From positions 6,262,001 through 6,326,000 of the forward strand of contig CM082581.2 in the NCBI GenBank assembly GCA_040954595.2: DNA of 64,000 nt. The letters are read 5' to 3'. Below the pieces are notes generated by a model, which did no database searches, had not been told where the DNA came from, and saw only the letters and a list, made by a program, of their open reading frames with translations. Shown here piece after piece: positions 1-40,551 of the stretch. Origin of the DNA: Balanoglossus misakiensis. Its lineage: Eukaryota > Hemichordata. Made by a program: the position numbers and the translations under genes. Positions within the stretch are counted from its first letter, which is position 1. Each line of letters opens with the position of its first letter.

Positions 1-890
1 ACATAAAAATTTGCATGAAAAAAGCGGGCATCGAATCTACGAATCCACGAACACGGTCACCTATCTCAGTCACTTTCCGTGTTGAGAGGGAACTATGTCA
101 TCGACGTGACAGTGGCTAATAATACTAGTATTTCGCCTATACTTTATGGGAAATTTCTCAAATTAATGCGTGGGTCAAGACACGGTGGGCTGTGGTCAAG
201 AATTTGCCTTGAAATTAAAGAGTTGACACGACGAGGTGTGGGTGTGTTGAAATTCACGTGTACATGAAAAGGGCAAGTCTGGGGAGACGGCCAAGGGTTA
301 ATGTCATCGACAAACTCCATCCTTCACAGTGCGTAATCTTCGAATTCCAATCTCACCGCGACAACAAGCTGCCAGACGGACCATGGCACAAATGATCATT
401 CACTTGCTCTCAGTGAACGATTTTTTTGTGTGAATTCAGGGTGTACTTTTTGATAAATTACGTTTCCTTGGGTTCTCACGTGGAGATACCACAGTGGTAC
501 CTCTACGCTACAATGAACGTGGCCTCTTCCAACCACTCCCTTCTCAAAGAACTTGGGAGGGGGGGGGGGGTGTGAGGGGGCGTCGAACTTGGACGTGACG
601 TCACAAACTGTACTGCAGACACGGACATATATACGTCATTCGGAAAGAATCCCATATCACCCCCTGATCACCCCAATTGCTAAGTTACGTAATTTAAATA
701 CGGAAGTGGTTGTCGATATTATTGTACTCTGCACAATTAACGCTCACTACAATTAATTGACCACACTACCACCATGTCTGTGTTACCACAGAAAATGTGT
801 GGATTTACCTCAGGTGAATGAATCGAGTATTCGTGACAAAAAATGCCGCGGCACCCAGCAACAACAAAGTACAGGTTCTTACTCTGAATA
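1..890. other. Intergenic sequence without a recognisable gene
   Basis: I see no coding exon here: the open frames are short, lack coding-like composition and are not flanked by convincing splice sites. Visible items are a G-rich run near 557-580 and a perfect CRE palindrome TGACGTCA at about 597-604. Whether the CRE acts on the cytokine gene 1.5 kb downstream is unknown. Confidence 0.5.
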
Positions 891-905
891 AGCATGATAT
901 ATCAA

Positions 906-1305
906 GGTCACTATAAACATTCTAGTAACCATGGGATAAAACAGGAGTGGAGTGATTTCGTATCGGTCTGAACCAATTCTATTGACATCTGTGTTTCTAT
1001 AAATAGCTTTACCACGTTGTACACTCTGACGGACAACAGACCACACTATTTTTCACCCGTGGCGTATTGTGAAGCGTGCAGTTTACATGGTATACAACGG
1101 TCACTATAAACATCCTTGTAACCATTGGATAAAATACTAGTGTCAAATGAACACGTAGCGTTGAGTGTTTCATATCAATGTTGCCCGTCTGAAGCAATTC
1201 ATCCGTGTTTCTATAAATAGCTTTGCCGTTGACACTGGCAGACAACAGACCACCCAGACACACTATTCACCCGTAGCGTATTGTCACCCTTGCCGTTTTG
1301 CACAA
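906..1305. repeat. Two-copy tandem repeat, period about 193 bp, each with a TATA-like core
   Basis: Unit 1 starts at about 906 and unit 2 at about 1099; both open with GGTCACTATAAACAT. Each unit also contains TTTCTATAAATAGCTTT (about 995 and 1210), then GACAACAGACCAC, then CACCCGT(G/A)GCGTATTGT. The copies differ by small indels and substitutions, so the duplication is not brand new. It lies 0.8-1.2 kb upstream of the cytokine-like gene. The embedded CTATAAATAG is a perfect TATA-type or MEF2-type core. Function is unknown; it could be a relic of a mobile element or a duplicated regulatory module. Confidence 0.75.
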
Positions 1306-1814
1306 TACCGATTTCCGGTCGCTGACGTAGACAATTGATTCGCCGTTGGGAGGATCATATGATTTATGTAGGCTAGGCTATATGTTTGCACGTGACTTTT
1401 GATGATGTTTCAGACGCTAGCCGTGACCATGGAGATAACTTTTTTTTCCACTCGCGGCCCCTCTGGAAAACTTTTGAAGTGGACGTGCTCTCGAAATGTC
1501 ACCGCGCGGGACTTACTCATACTGTCATAGATTAGTTAATTGTCTTAATAAATAACATGTATGTGCGTGTACCCTTCTGAACATCACATTTCACTTACGC
1601 ATGGTAAACAAAGTCGCAGGTATGTGGAGACAGTATGCGGTAGTCCTCACATGCTAAATTTAGAGTATTGCAAAACAATGTAAAATGGCCGTAAAAGTAA
1701 TAGCCTGTCATTTTTGATATGAAAGGGACCGTCTTGGAGGAGGTTCCGCCGGAACGCCGCCCACGAGATTGGCTACTGACGTAAATTGCCAAACCAAACT
1801 CTCTTTAAAAATAT

Positions 1815-1990
1815 CCTGAGCTCACACGCCGTAAACCCATATATGGCACCCGTGTATGCAAATGATCCGCTCTATTCGCGGAACCGGCCGAGGTGGGCTC
1901 GGCTATTTTCGGCTCAAGTGGGGAATCCCTTTCACCGGCTTACACGCGTGTTTCGTCATCGGACCGGACGTTGAGAATGCGATATAAGGG
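1815..1990 (+). promoter_or_regulatory. Compact inducible-type promoter: CArG, octamer, NF-kB and TATA elements
   Basis: Read directly: the palindrome TGAGCTCA near 1817; a perfect CArG box CCATATATGG at 1837-1846 (fits the SRF consensus); a perfect octamer ATGCAAAT at 1856-1863; a perfect kappaB site GGGGAATCCC at 1920-1929 (fits GGGRNWYYCC); and TATAAG at about 1983-1988. The ATG of the cytokine-like gene is at 2114, which leaves room for a start site near 2010-2020 and a 5' UTR of about 100 nt. Order and spacing resemble promoters of rapidly induced vertebrate cytokine genes, where a kappaB site sits just upstream of the TATA box. Transcription factor binding is inferred only. Confidence 0.6.
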
Positions 1991-2113
1991 GGGCATGGCC
2001 GCTGATGAAAGTCAGAGAACTAACAGCAAGCAAGCAAGACCCAAAGAACGATAGAACATATCACAATTTTTCCGAAAACCAAAACTTCAACAAAAGCTTA
2101 CCCAAGAGAAACA

Positions 2114-4265
2114 ATGGCAACTTCAAGAACAATCTATTATTTTGCTGAAATCGGTAAGTTGAAAATAATTTCTGCGAAGTTAACTTTACTTTCTGGTTTT
2201 TTTTTATCTTCTTCGTGAAAATTTGAGCCTATCTCTTATCATTTTCAATCCTAACGACTTTTTGCCTTTTTTCCACAGCAGTAACAGTGGTCCTGGTGTT
2301 AGCAGCATTATCCGATGGAGCGCCAACCGGTGCCGTCCCATCTAACGATGACACAGTGGCAGATTCCTACAGACTTTTATACCAGAAAGCAGCCGCTTTC
2401 CACGCAGGACATATAGAAATCTACAAAAAATTTGTAAGTATACATTTATCCCCAAACTCATATTTTAAGCCGATTCCACAATACACGCGGCTTGAAAATA
2501 GCTGCCGCATTATACATTGCTATATATATTCATTATTTTAAAATGTTGGATCCGGAAAATGCCGACTGGAAAATTGGCCTATACTGCTCCAGTTTCAATG
2601 TCAGTACATACATCTTTACATTATATTAGTTTCTCCACTCTGTGATTCGTCAACTTATGTCTGCACGTTTGAGCGCAGACACAAGACTAGGTCACGCGAT
2701 CGTAAAATTAGGCCACGGACCACTTAGCTTAGACTGACCCAAATATTGGAAAGATAACACATGTACTATCCGGGTACACGACCTGTAACTCTATCTCCTC
2801 CTCGCGAACAGGTTCGAGGCCAGTCAAGGCTACATGAAGCCAACTTCACTTCTTTTACCAATTTTAACATTTAACTTCACGATGCTGAAACACTTTAAGA
2901 AACTTTTTAAAGATCACTATCAAAACTTTAAACGAGAGTTGTCTATGAGTTACAGTTCACTTTTTGCGCACTTTTACGAAATTACGTACACAAGAATTGG
3001 CTCCCAAATTCCTAACGCGTAAAACTTCAACATCGGCCGTGTATATGTACATTTGTACATGAACAACGCCGGGAGCACACAGACCTGTACGCGGGGCCAG
3101 ATAGTCTATATGCCCGGGACGGTCCCCGTCGGTCACCATGGCTTCCCGTGCCGAGTAATGAATACATACTTACTCTGTGTAAACGATGTGAAACCTTGGA
3201 CTTGCTTTGTGACGTCAGTCCTAGTGTAAAGTCAAGAAGGAAGTCACTTTATTATTTGACAAAGCCCGTTGTCAGGGGTCGTGGGCAAACACTTCCGGGC
3301 AATTTGATCTACACGAACGTTCGTATGTTTAGCTGATCAGTCATCAACTTGTCATTTGTTGGTGGACAAAAAAAGGACACCCCCGCCCGAAAACCCAAAT
3401 GCGTGGGTGAAGATGCGACGGTCAACTGTCTTTTACCATAAAAAAAACACGGAGATTAAAATAGCCTAGACTGAGATTTTAATTTCCTCCTCCTCTTTTT
3501 TGCTGTTACAGAAAAGCATCCGTCTCGAAAACGAAGACATCATGGACGACATCCACAGTTTTACTTTCGAAGGGCTGCCAACTCCAGTCTCAAGATTCTT
3601 GGCATTTCGTATGCAGGTAGGCATACTTTGAACTTGACATGTTTATTTGAATGTGCGCCCCCTGCCGGTCTAAACTTAGCCACACTTCGTTTCTATATCG
3701 TTGCCATGTCCAATTCCTCAAATGACATTTTTTTTTAAAAATCTTTTCTGCATTCAACCAACAGGAGAAAGATTTACTGGTTCTGCACAGAGACAACTTC
3801 CAGGCATTCCTGTCCTTTGTCGAGATTATGTACATGGAAGAATTAGACCACGAAGCTGAGGGTCTTTCAGATCCCTTCCACGAAGAGTTCCAAGAAATCC
3901 GTCATCATCTGAACATCGTCATTACAAAGCTCAATTCACTGGTGAGTACAAATTAAAAATCCCCAACACAGAAACCTTATGCAAATATTAAAATGATGAC
4001 GGTGGCGATGGTGATGATTATATGATCTGCCTGCATAATGTGGAATGTGATACTGATCAATGTGTTTTCTCTCGACTCCGTTCAACAGCTGCACGCTTTG
4101 GGACACCCAGACAGTGTTGACACCAGCAAAGACCCTGCCGGTGCGAGCATGCTGAATTCTGTCCACATCCGGGAAATGAGGCACGTCAAAGTTCTCTACG
4201 AGATCTCCAACTACCTGCCCGGTGCCAGGCAAGATTTTGAATATCTTGGCAAGAATACAGTCTAA
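2114..4265 (+). CDS. Secreted long-chain four-helix cytokine-like protein (IL-6/CNTF type, class I), five exons
   Basis: Exons: 2114-2153, 2279-2433, 3512-3616, 3765-3941, 4089-4265, giving 217 aa. All introns are GT-AG with phases 1, 0, 0, 0, the pattern of vertebrate GH/PRL/IL-6/G-CSF genes. Exon 1 plus the start of exon 2 encode a signal peptide (hydrophobic VTVVLVLAAL, likely cleavage near GAPT). Exon 2 continues with a predicted helix A (about residues 38-65); exon 3 is an AB loop containing EGLPTPVSRF; exon 4 holds predicted helices B (EKDLLVLHRDNFQAFLSF) and C (FHEEFQEIRHHLNIVITKL); exon 5 holds a CD loop and helix D (REMRHVKVLYEISNYL). The one-helix-block-per-exon layout also matches that family. 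The mature part has no cysteine, as in low-disulfide CNTF-like members. A receptor partner cannot be told from here. The gene model is strong; family assignment rests on structure and short motif resemblance, because overall identity to vertebrate members would be low. Confidence 0.75.
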
Positions 4266-5535
4266 AGGAAACAAGTTCTCTAGGTTTGTTTGGTTCAAAA
4301 CCGAACAATTCTGGGTGTTATACACCCATTTTTTTCTTTGTTCCTCGCCGGTAATGGCCGTGTAAAAAAAAAAAAATCAACAAGCAACATGGTTTTTGTA
4401 TGTTACACATGCCTGTCCTCCCAAAAGTTACAACATTCAACACTTTCAAAGCATTTTTATCATTCATCCTGGAAAAATATGTTACAAATGTACAAAAACA
4501 ACGATCATGTTGCTGGTTGGTTGATATTCTCATGTGACAGTCACGTGATTGTCACATGTACCCTGATTCGATCTGGCAATATTTGTCAGTTTGTGTCACC
4601 GTCAGCAAAGTTTGCTTGACATTAAATGTAGGGATTAAAAATCCCATATTATTGACTCCCTCTAGAACATAGAAATACACAAAGATAAGTATAGAGTACA
4701 AAAATTAGTTTGATAGCAATTATTCAAATTTTGTAGGTTTTAGTGAAGATTAGACTAGTTAACCAGAAAGTGATTATAACATATCACCCTAACAAAGTTT
4801 CGTCGCATAGCAGGTGGACTGACTGATATTGTATTTTTTCATGCAAATTTTTAAAAGGAAAACAGTTGAGTACTTTTTACTGCGAAACGCCACAATTTCA
4901 CACAAAACTGTCTTGTTTTGTAGTTTAGTTATGTACAAATAAGTTTTTGTTGAAGTTATTGGTGCTGAGAGTCATTTTTCAAGTGTCTAAGAATTGATGA
5001 GTACATTGGTACACCAAGACTGACAGTACTGCTTAACTTATGACTGCTGTTGATCACAGGTATCAGTGTTGTTGATTTCATTTACAAGTCGTAATTTATT
5101 AATTTATTGTTGCTGAGTATGTAGTTTAGTTTGGGGACTTATTCTCCATTAGCAGAAGTGAAGTTTTCCTCATAAATTATTTTCTCTTGCAACCATTGAC
5201 ATGTAATATTTATAAATAACTTATTCCAACATATTTGCCAGTTTTTGGAATGTTACATTTTTAAGGTATTATTTATTCTGCCATTTTGTGAAAAATGATA
5301 TTTAAAAGCTAATTTTGCTTATTTATTATTTTTTGTAAAAGAACTGTATCATGGCACAAGATATTTTCGCTTGTACATTTACAATATTTCCAAAAGGGCA
5401 ATATTTATTATTTATTGTTTGGATGGATAACAATATACCTGTTGTTTTCCCCATAACTTATTCTGGTTATTTATAAAAAACAGAGATGTAAATTAATTAT
5501 TTGCTTGAGAAATAAACTGACCGTGTTTATATTTT
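4266..5535 (+). promoter_or_regulatory. AU-rich 3' UTR of the cytokine-like gene, with poly(A) signal
   Basis: About 1.25 kb of AT-rich sequence follows the stop codon and contains many ATTTA pentamers, clustered at 5200-5480. Three exact UUAUUUAUU nonamers lie at about 5269-5277, 5319-5327 and 5408-5416; the last two clusters overlap further ATTTA motifs. A canonical AATAAA is at 5511-5516, followed by a T-rich stretch. In vertebrates such elements bind TTP/HuR-type proteins and cause fast mRNA decay in cytokine and immediate-early transcripts. Open frames in this stretch (for example 4290-4619) are chance frames in the UTR. Confidence 0.7.
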
Positions 5536-5756
5536 TAAAAGATGTTTCTATCCATAATTCTCTTGTGCTGCTGTGAACCTGAGTGTCTGTGCCTGAGCTA
5601 ACATCAGTAATACACCCACAGGACCATGGGCACAGCTGTATTGTCCATCAAAATATGACAGCTCTCTGCTACCCACAGTGTTGTCTATTGACTTCGTGCA
5701 GATAGCATACAACACACTTGACAATGATGAAATCAGATTCCATTTGGAATTAATCT

Positions 5757-6722
5757 TTTATTAGTAATTATGCATCAGAGAAACTGTCAAGAAACACAGA
5801 GTTAAGTACTACAATGGTAGTTCATAACCAAACTATTAGTTTTAATCTTTGTAGGATACTAGTATGCACAAATTTTACAGAATGTAGAAAATAGATAAAA
5901 TGTACAAAACTGTACATGGAATATATACAGCAATCAATTCAAAGATACATTTTTCAAAATAGAACAGTTAACATTTTCAGCTGTTAGGCATACATGCAAA
6001 AATTACTTGCAAAGGAAAGAAAATAATCACATATAATCACTGAATAAAAATTTAGATAGTTGCTAGGATGGACGGCGTCAATGCAATGAAAATCCACACA
6101 TTGGTAGAACAATGGCCCTCTCAATCAACTGCAGCTGTAGAAGTGCCCTGATGAATCTGTATTGGTTGGGAAATTACTGGATATCAATTACATAGTCACT
6201 GGTATCTTTTTAGGCACAGAATAATGTTGTACTCTTGGACCAGAATGTAATACAATGTACATACATTTTCTTATACACATTACAATCGTTGATGATTCCA
6301 GGTTCAGTCATTCTGTTCACACACCATGTTGTTACTAGTTGTGAGTTTTGTACAGAGAAGTCCATATTGTTATCTGTATGATATGATAGACCCTTGCATT
6401 TTTCAAGGATTTCAGGGTAATTTCACATGCAGTTTGCATTACATTTCATAATGTAAGTAAAGGTAAGTATAGATTACATAAGATATCATAATGATAAAAC
6501 ACACTTTGGAATTAAAGTCATATCCACAAAGAGGATTATACATTGAAAATCAAAAAATACATTTTATCAACACAAGCCAACAAAACACTTCAATTAAGTA
6601 TCCAACCAAACACCATATGTCAGCTATGGTCTTAAGCCTTCCACAGTCAAAATTTGGTACAACCCGACTGTTTCCAATGGCACGGTTGGACTCATTTACA
6701 GATAAGTGGGGGGTAGCCAGGG
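5757..6722 (-). other. CFAP46: 3' UTR of CFAP46 with poly(A) signal
   Basis: On the minus strand the CFAP46 stop codon ends at 6723, and a canonical AATAAA lies at 5757-5762, giving a 3' UTR of about 0.95 kb. The cytokine gene on the opposite strand ends near 5530, so the two transcripts converge with only about 200 bp between them. No other gene is visible here. Confidence 0.5.

Positions 6723-6725
<3 letters not shown>
6637..6725. repeat. Dispersed repeat copy (about 90 bp) near the CFAP46 stop codon
   Basis: This stretch aligns by eye with 10495-10590 (ATTTGG(T/C)ACA, then TTTC(C/A), GG(C/T)AC, TGGAC, ACAG and a G-rich end) and more weakly with 23147-23215. It runs up to the CFAP46 stop codon, so the end of the gene may have been formed next to an inserted repeat. 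I cannot name the family. Confidence 0.35.
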
Positions 6726-33802
<27,077 letters not shown>

Positions 33803-35430
33803 TCTAAAATTGAAACCTTCGTCAGCAATAAGCGCAGATTTCCCCAGGAATATGCAACATCTCTCAAATATCTATATCAGTAGTGTTTCGCTCCGACGAT
33901 TTTGAAGTGTAGCCTTGCAACACCCACACTGACAACAATCTTCTACCGCGAGGAAGAAAAATTACTTCCCGGAAGTGAACTGATTTTGGCCGTATTTTCG
34001 CTACTTTTCCAACCCAGTGTAATTTAAAAACAGTAGAAACAATAATTGCATCAAATTTTACAAATGTAATATATTTTATGCATAATGCCAATATTTAATG
34101 TTGAACGCGGATCGATATTTTAACGTTGTCCCTAGTGAACAGGTCAACTTAGCAACCATTCATGCGCGTGCGTGAAGTAACTCAGAAACGGAAGCTGTGT
34201 AAGCCTACGTAAAGAACTCATTCACGAAATGGAACATTTCTTACAAAAAAAAATAATGTACACAATTTATCATTGAGCAAAGAAATGAACTTCAAGAAAC
34301 GAAGTCACTTTCTAGCATCTCATTCAAAACAGGAACTTCCACGTTTATATTTTTCAGTATAAAAAAAACGTAAAATGGGGCTACACAAACAAGTGTTGGG
34401 AATCATATGAAAGTACAAAAAAACAGGATCAGGCTGTCATCAACTAAAATAAAATAAAAGAACAATGTCATCGAGTAGTAAATAATGGATGTGACGTGTC
34501 AAGCGGCCCTATTTCATTGCAACAGCTGATTAATTATCGAACCTCACAACAAAAGTTTGAATCAGATTCGAAAGTGAAACCTGAAAAAGAAGGGGGGGGG
34601 GGGGGTTACACTAACTACATGTATACAAGCGTTGAGACGTTGCTTTTGGATTCTCTGGACTATTACCGGCTTTTTATCATTAGACCGTTTGCCAATTTGT
34701 ACAGTTCCATCAACAACGTGTCAGTGGAAATTTGAAATTGACATTTTCCTTAACACGCGTCATCTGCAACTGGATTTCACCCGAAATACATTATATGGCG
34801 CGTAATCACCCCGGCCCCTCTTGTTGAAAACTCCCTAAAAGGCGCGGTGTTAGTAGTATCAAGACGAATATTTATGACAAAATGATCGAAAAAATAAAGA
34901 AATACTAGTACAATGTACAGTCGAAAATTTCTGCAATCTTAAAAATGTAATAGTTCAGTGATGGAAAATGAGAAAGTAATGTCACAGCAGAGTACATTTA
35001 CTTCCATGAGTTCTAGAGGATGAGATTATACTATGTTTATGAAGTTTCATAATCATAATTTTGCCATTTCCCAGCGGTGGCGGCCATAGGGCCTATTCCT
35101 TTGCGGCAAAGCTTTACTTAATATTATGCACTCACACTAAGGGTGTATAATACTTGTGTATGGTGGTACAGTTTGAAAAAAAATAAGATAACATCCCCAA
35201 AATTTGCAGCTTTAAATAGGCGCGGCCGGAGTCATATGTGCATGACGAGCTTTTGTAATATCTATTTTTAGTCATCGGGGTTCGCGGAAAAGCGTGACGT
35301 CATTGATTAAGGTCATAATCAAGTTGTCCATCATCAGCCGGCAGTTGTTGTCAGAACGTGGGCACGACGTTATCACAAGTAGAGCAGTCACTTCGCCAGC
35401 ATCCCAGAGCACGTACCGGAAAGGTTCACG
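33803..35430. promoter_or_regulatory. Divergent spacer between CFAP46 and COMTD1 with a palindromic ETS site
   Basis: The start codons of CFAP46 (33802, minus) and COMTD1 (35431, plus) face away from each other across 1.63 kb. At 33964-33976 the sequence ACTTCCCGGAAGT contains two ETS cores in opposite orientation, about 165 bp upstream of the CFAP46 ATG. No TATA box is placed well for either gene, which fits housekeeping-type promoters. A G-run lies near 34590-34604. I looked for an RFX X-box, expected for a ciliary gene, and found only poor half-sites. No coding exon is visible. Confidence 0.5.
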
Positions 35431-38757
<3,327 letters not shown>

Positions 38758-40551
38758 TGGAATCTCCAGTGGGCCTTCCATTTGGCTTCTAATTTTGCCT
38801 CAATACATAATGCTTATTTACCAGATGGGAATGTTTTTCTTTTTCATTGCAATTCTTGGTGTTTGTGGAGACTCCAAAGTTTATGCAAAAACGCACAATA
38901 TGTACTATTGGACGCTTACTGTCAAATCTCTATTCGAAGCCACAGGAAAAAAATAACTTATTGACACACTTCCTCAGTTATGTAACTTATCAAAACATCC
39001 ATGTATATCTTCCAAAACAGAGTACTAGTAGTGTACTTTAAACATCATTGTTTAAGAATTCTGAAGAAGTTGGAGAAATTTATTGGTGCAAGTTGTCATA
39101 TTCGGGATACAGGTGTTAATTAAGATGCAGCATCAGGAATTTTGTAAGTTGTATATGTGAGACTTTCCATGTTTAAGTGCCATTTTTCTCATTTACATAT
39201 TTATGTGACTGGATGTTCCTTCATTACCACCGGAAGTTATTAACACTTATTAATTACGTTATATCGCCTTATTTCTGGTAAGCGTGTTGGTTCCTGCAAA
39301 CACAATAACATGTCCTGTTCAACAGCAGTTAAATAAATAGCAGAGTGAGATTTTGACATTGGCTTTTTTTTCTTCTATGTTTTCCCCCAGTTGGAATTGT
39401 ACTACGGTATCTTTTCTTATTTTCGTGTATAGCTCTTCACCACCAGATAATCATTTTCAAGTTTTCTTCAGACAGATTTAAGAGTTGGCACACAATTGTT
39501 GGTTAGTGTGGAAACACACTTTCATCGCAAATTTGGGTTGATAAACTGGTAGAAAGATCGTCAGTTCAACCAGTGGTGTATCATAATCTAAAATGTCAGA
39601 TGTTAGCAAATTCAACTCCACAATACTATTGACATTTGCACTTTTCTTTTTATTGAAAAAAAAATGTGACGAGACAGATTTGTACAAAATACATACAAAA
39701 AAAAATCTACACATAGCAATACAAGTGCAGGGAACATATTGTGTAGTAAAGACAAGGCAATTACAAATTGTACTAATTTGTAGATAGATCCAGTCCACAA
39801 TTATTTTCGAAAACCTGGTGCTCCAAAATATAGTACACACAGCACGGAAGTTGAATGGTGTTTTCTGAGCATGGACACAGCAGTGAGTGCAACCACTCCC
39901 AGAGGGAGCCCCCCCCCCCCCCCCCCCCAGGCCAATATGGCATCCCATGGGACACAGCAGTCTGAGACAAGCAATTGTTCCAGAATTGGAAAAAGACTGG
40001 TTTTGATAACTGGCTCTGTTCTTGCCACCACTCAAAACCATACTCTCTGCTGGCAGTCATTTTCAACCTGTTCCCTCCAAACATAATGCAACACGGCAAT
40101 TCACACATTTTACCTAGTATGACTGACTTCCTGATCGATGGGCGATTTTGTCCAGAAAACAAATCTCACAAGACCCACAAGCTTACACTGTACATCACAT
40201 ATTAAATACTTTAATATTAGCTTTACAAGAAGTGGGTACACAACTTTGAAGATGCCTATTTTCGCCATGGAAGTCCACTTCACCTGTATTTTTTTGTATT
40301 AAAAAATACAAACCAAAAATACTGACACAAGTTTAGATGGGATACAACACTGAGAAAATGCCGAAAAACGGATGTACACTTGGAATTTCTTGTATTCAAA
40401 ACAAATCTGCAAATCCAGAGTTGGATTGAAATGCACGGGCCCCAAAATTTCACGGCTGGAACTGTCCACTTTTTAGCGAGAAGAGGGGTGGACAAACCCT
40501 TGGGGAGAAGATGCAATGCCCTACACACAAGTAAACAACAACAAATTTAAA
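38758..40551. other. Convergent 3' UTRs of COMTD1 (+) and CCT7 (-)
   Basis: The COMTD1 3' UTR runs from 38758 to just past AATAAA at 39332-39337. The CCT7 3' UTR runs leftwards from 40551 to an AATAAA on the minus strand at about 39649-39654. A run of about 20 C at 39909-39928 (G20 in the CCT7 transcript) lies inside the latter. Open frames such as 39478-40041 on the minus strand fall in this UTR and are not genes. Confidence 0.55.

Noticed and set aside
2805-2830. GGTTCGAGGCC, a B-box-like tRNA sequence
   Set aside because: No A-box, acceptor stem or cloverleaf is found at proper spacing.
39478-40162. Minus-strand open frames of 129-187 aa
   Set aside because: They lie in the CCT7 3' UTR, overlap each other in different frames, and are driven partly by the C20 homopolymer.
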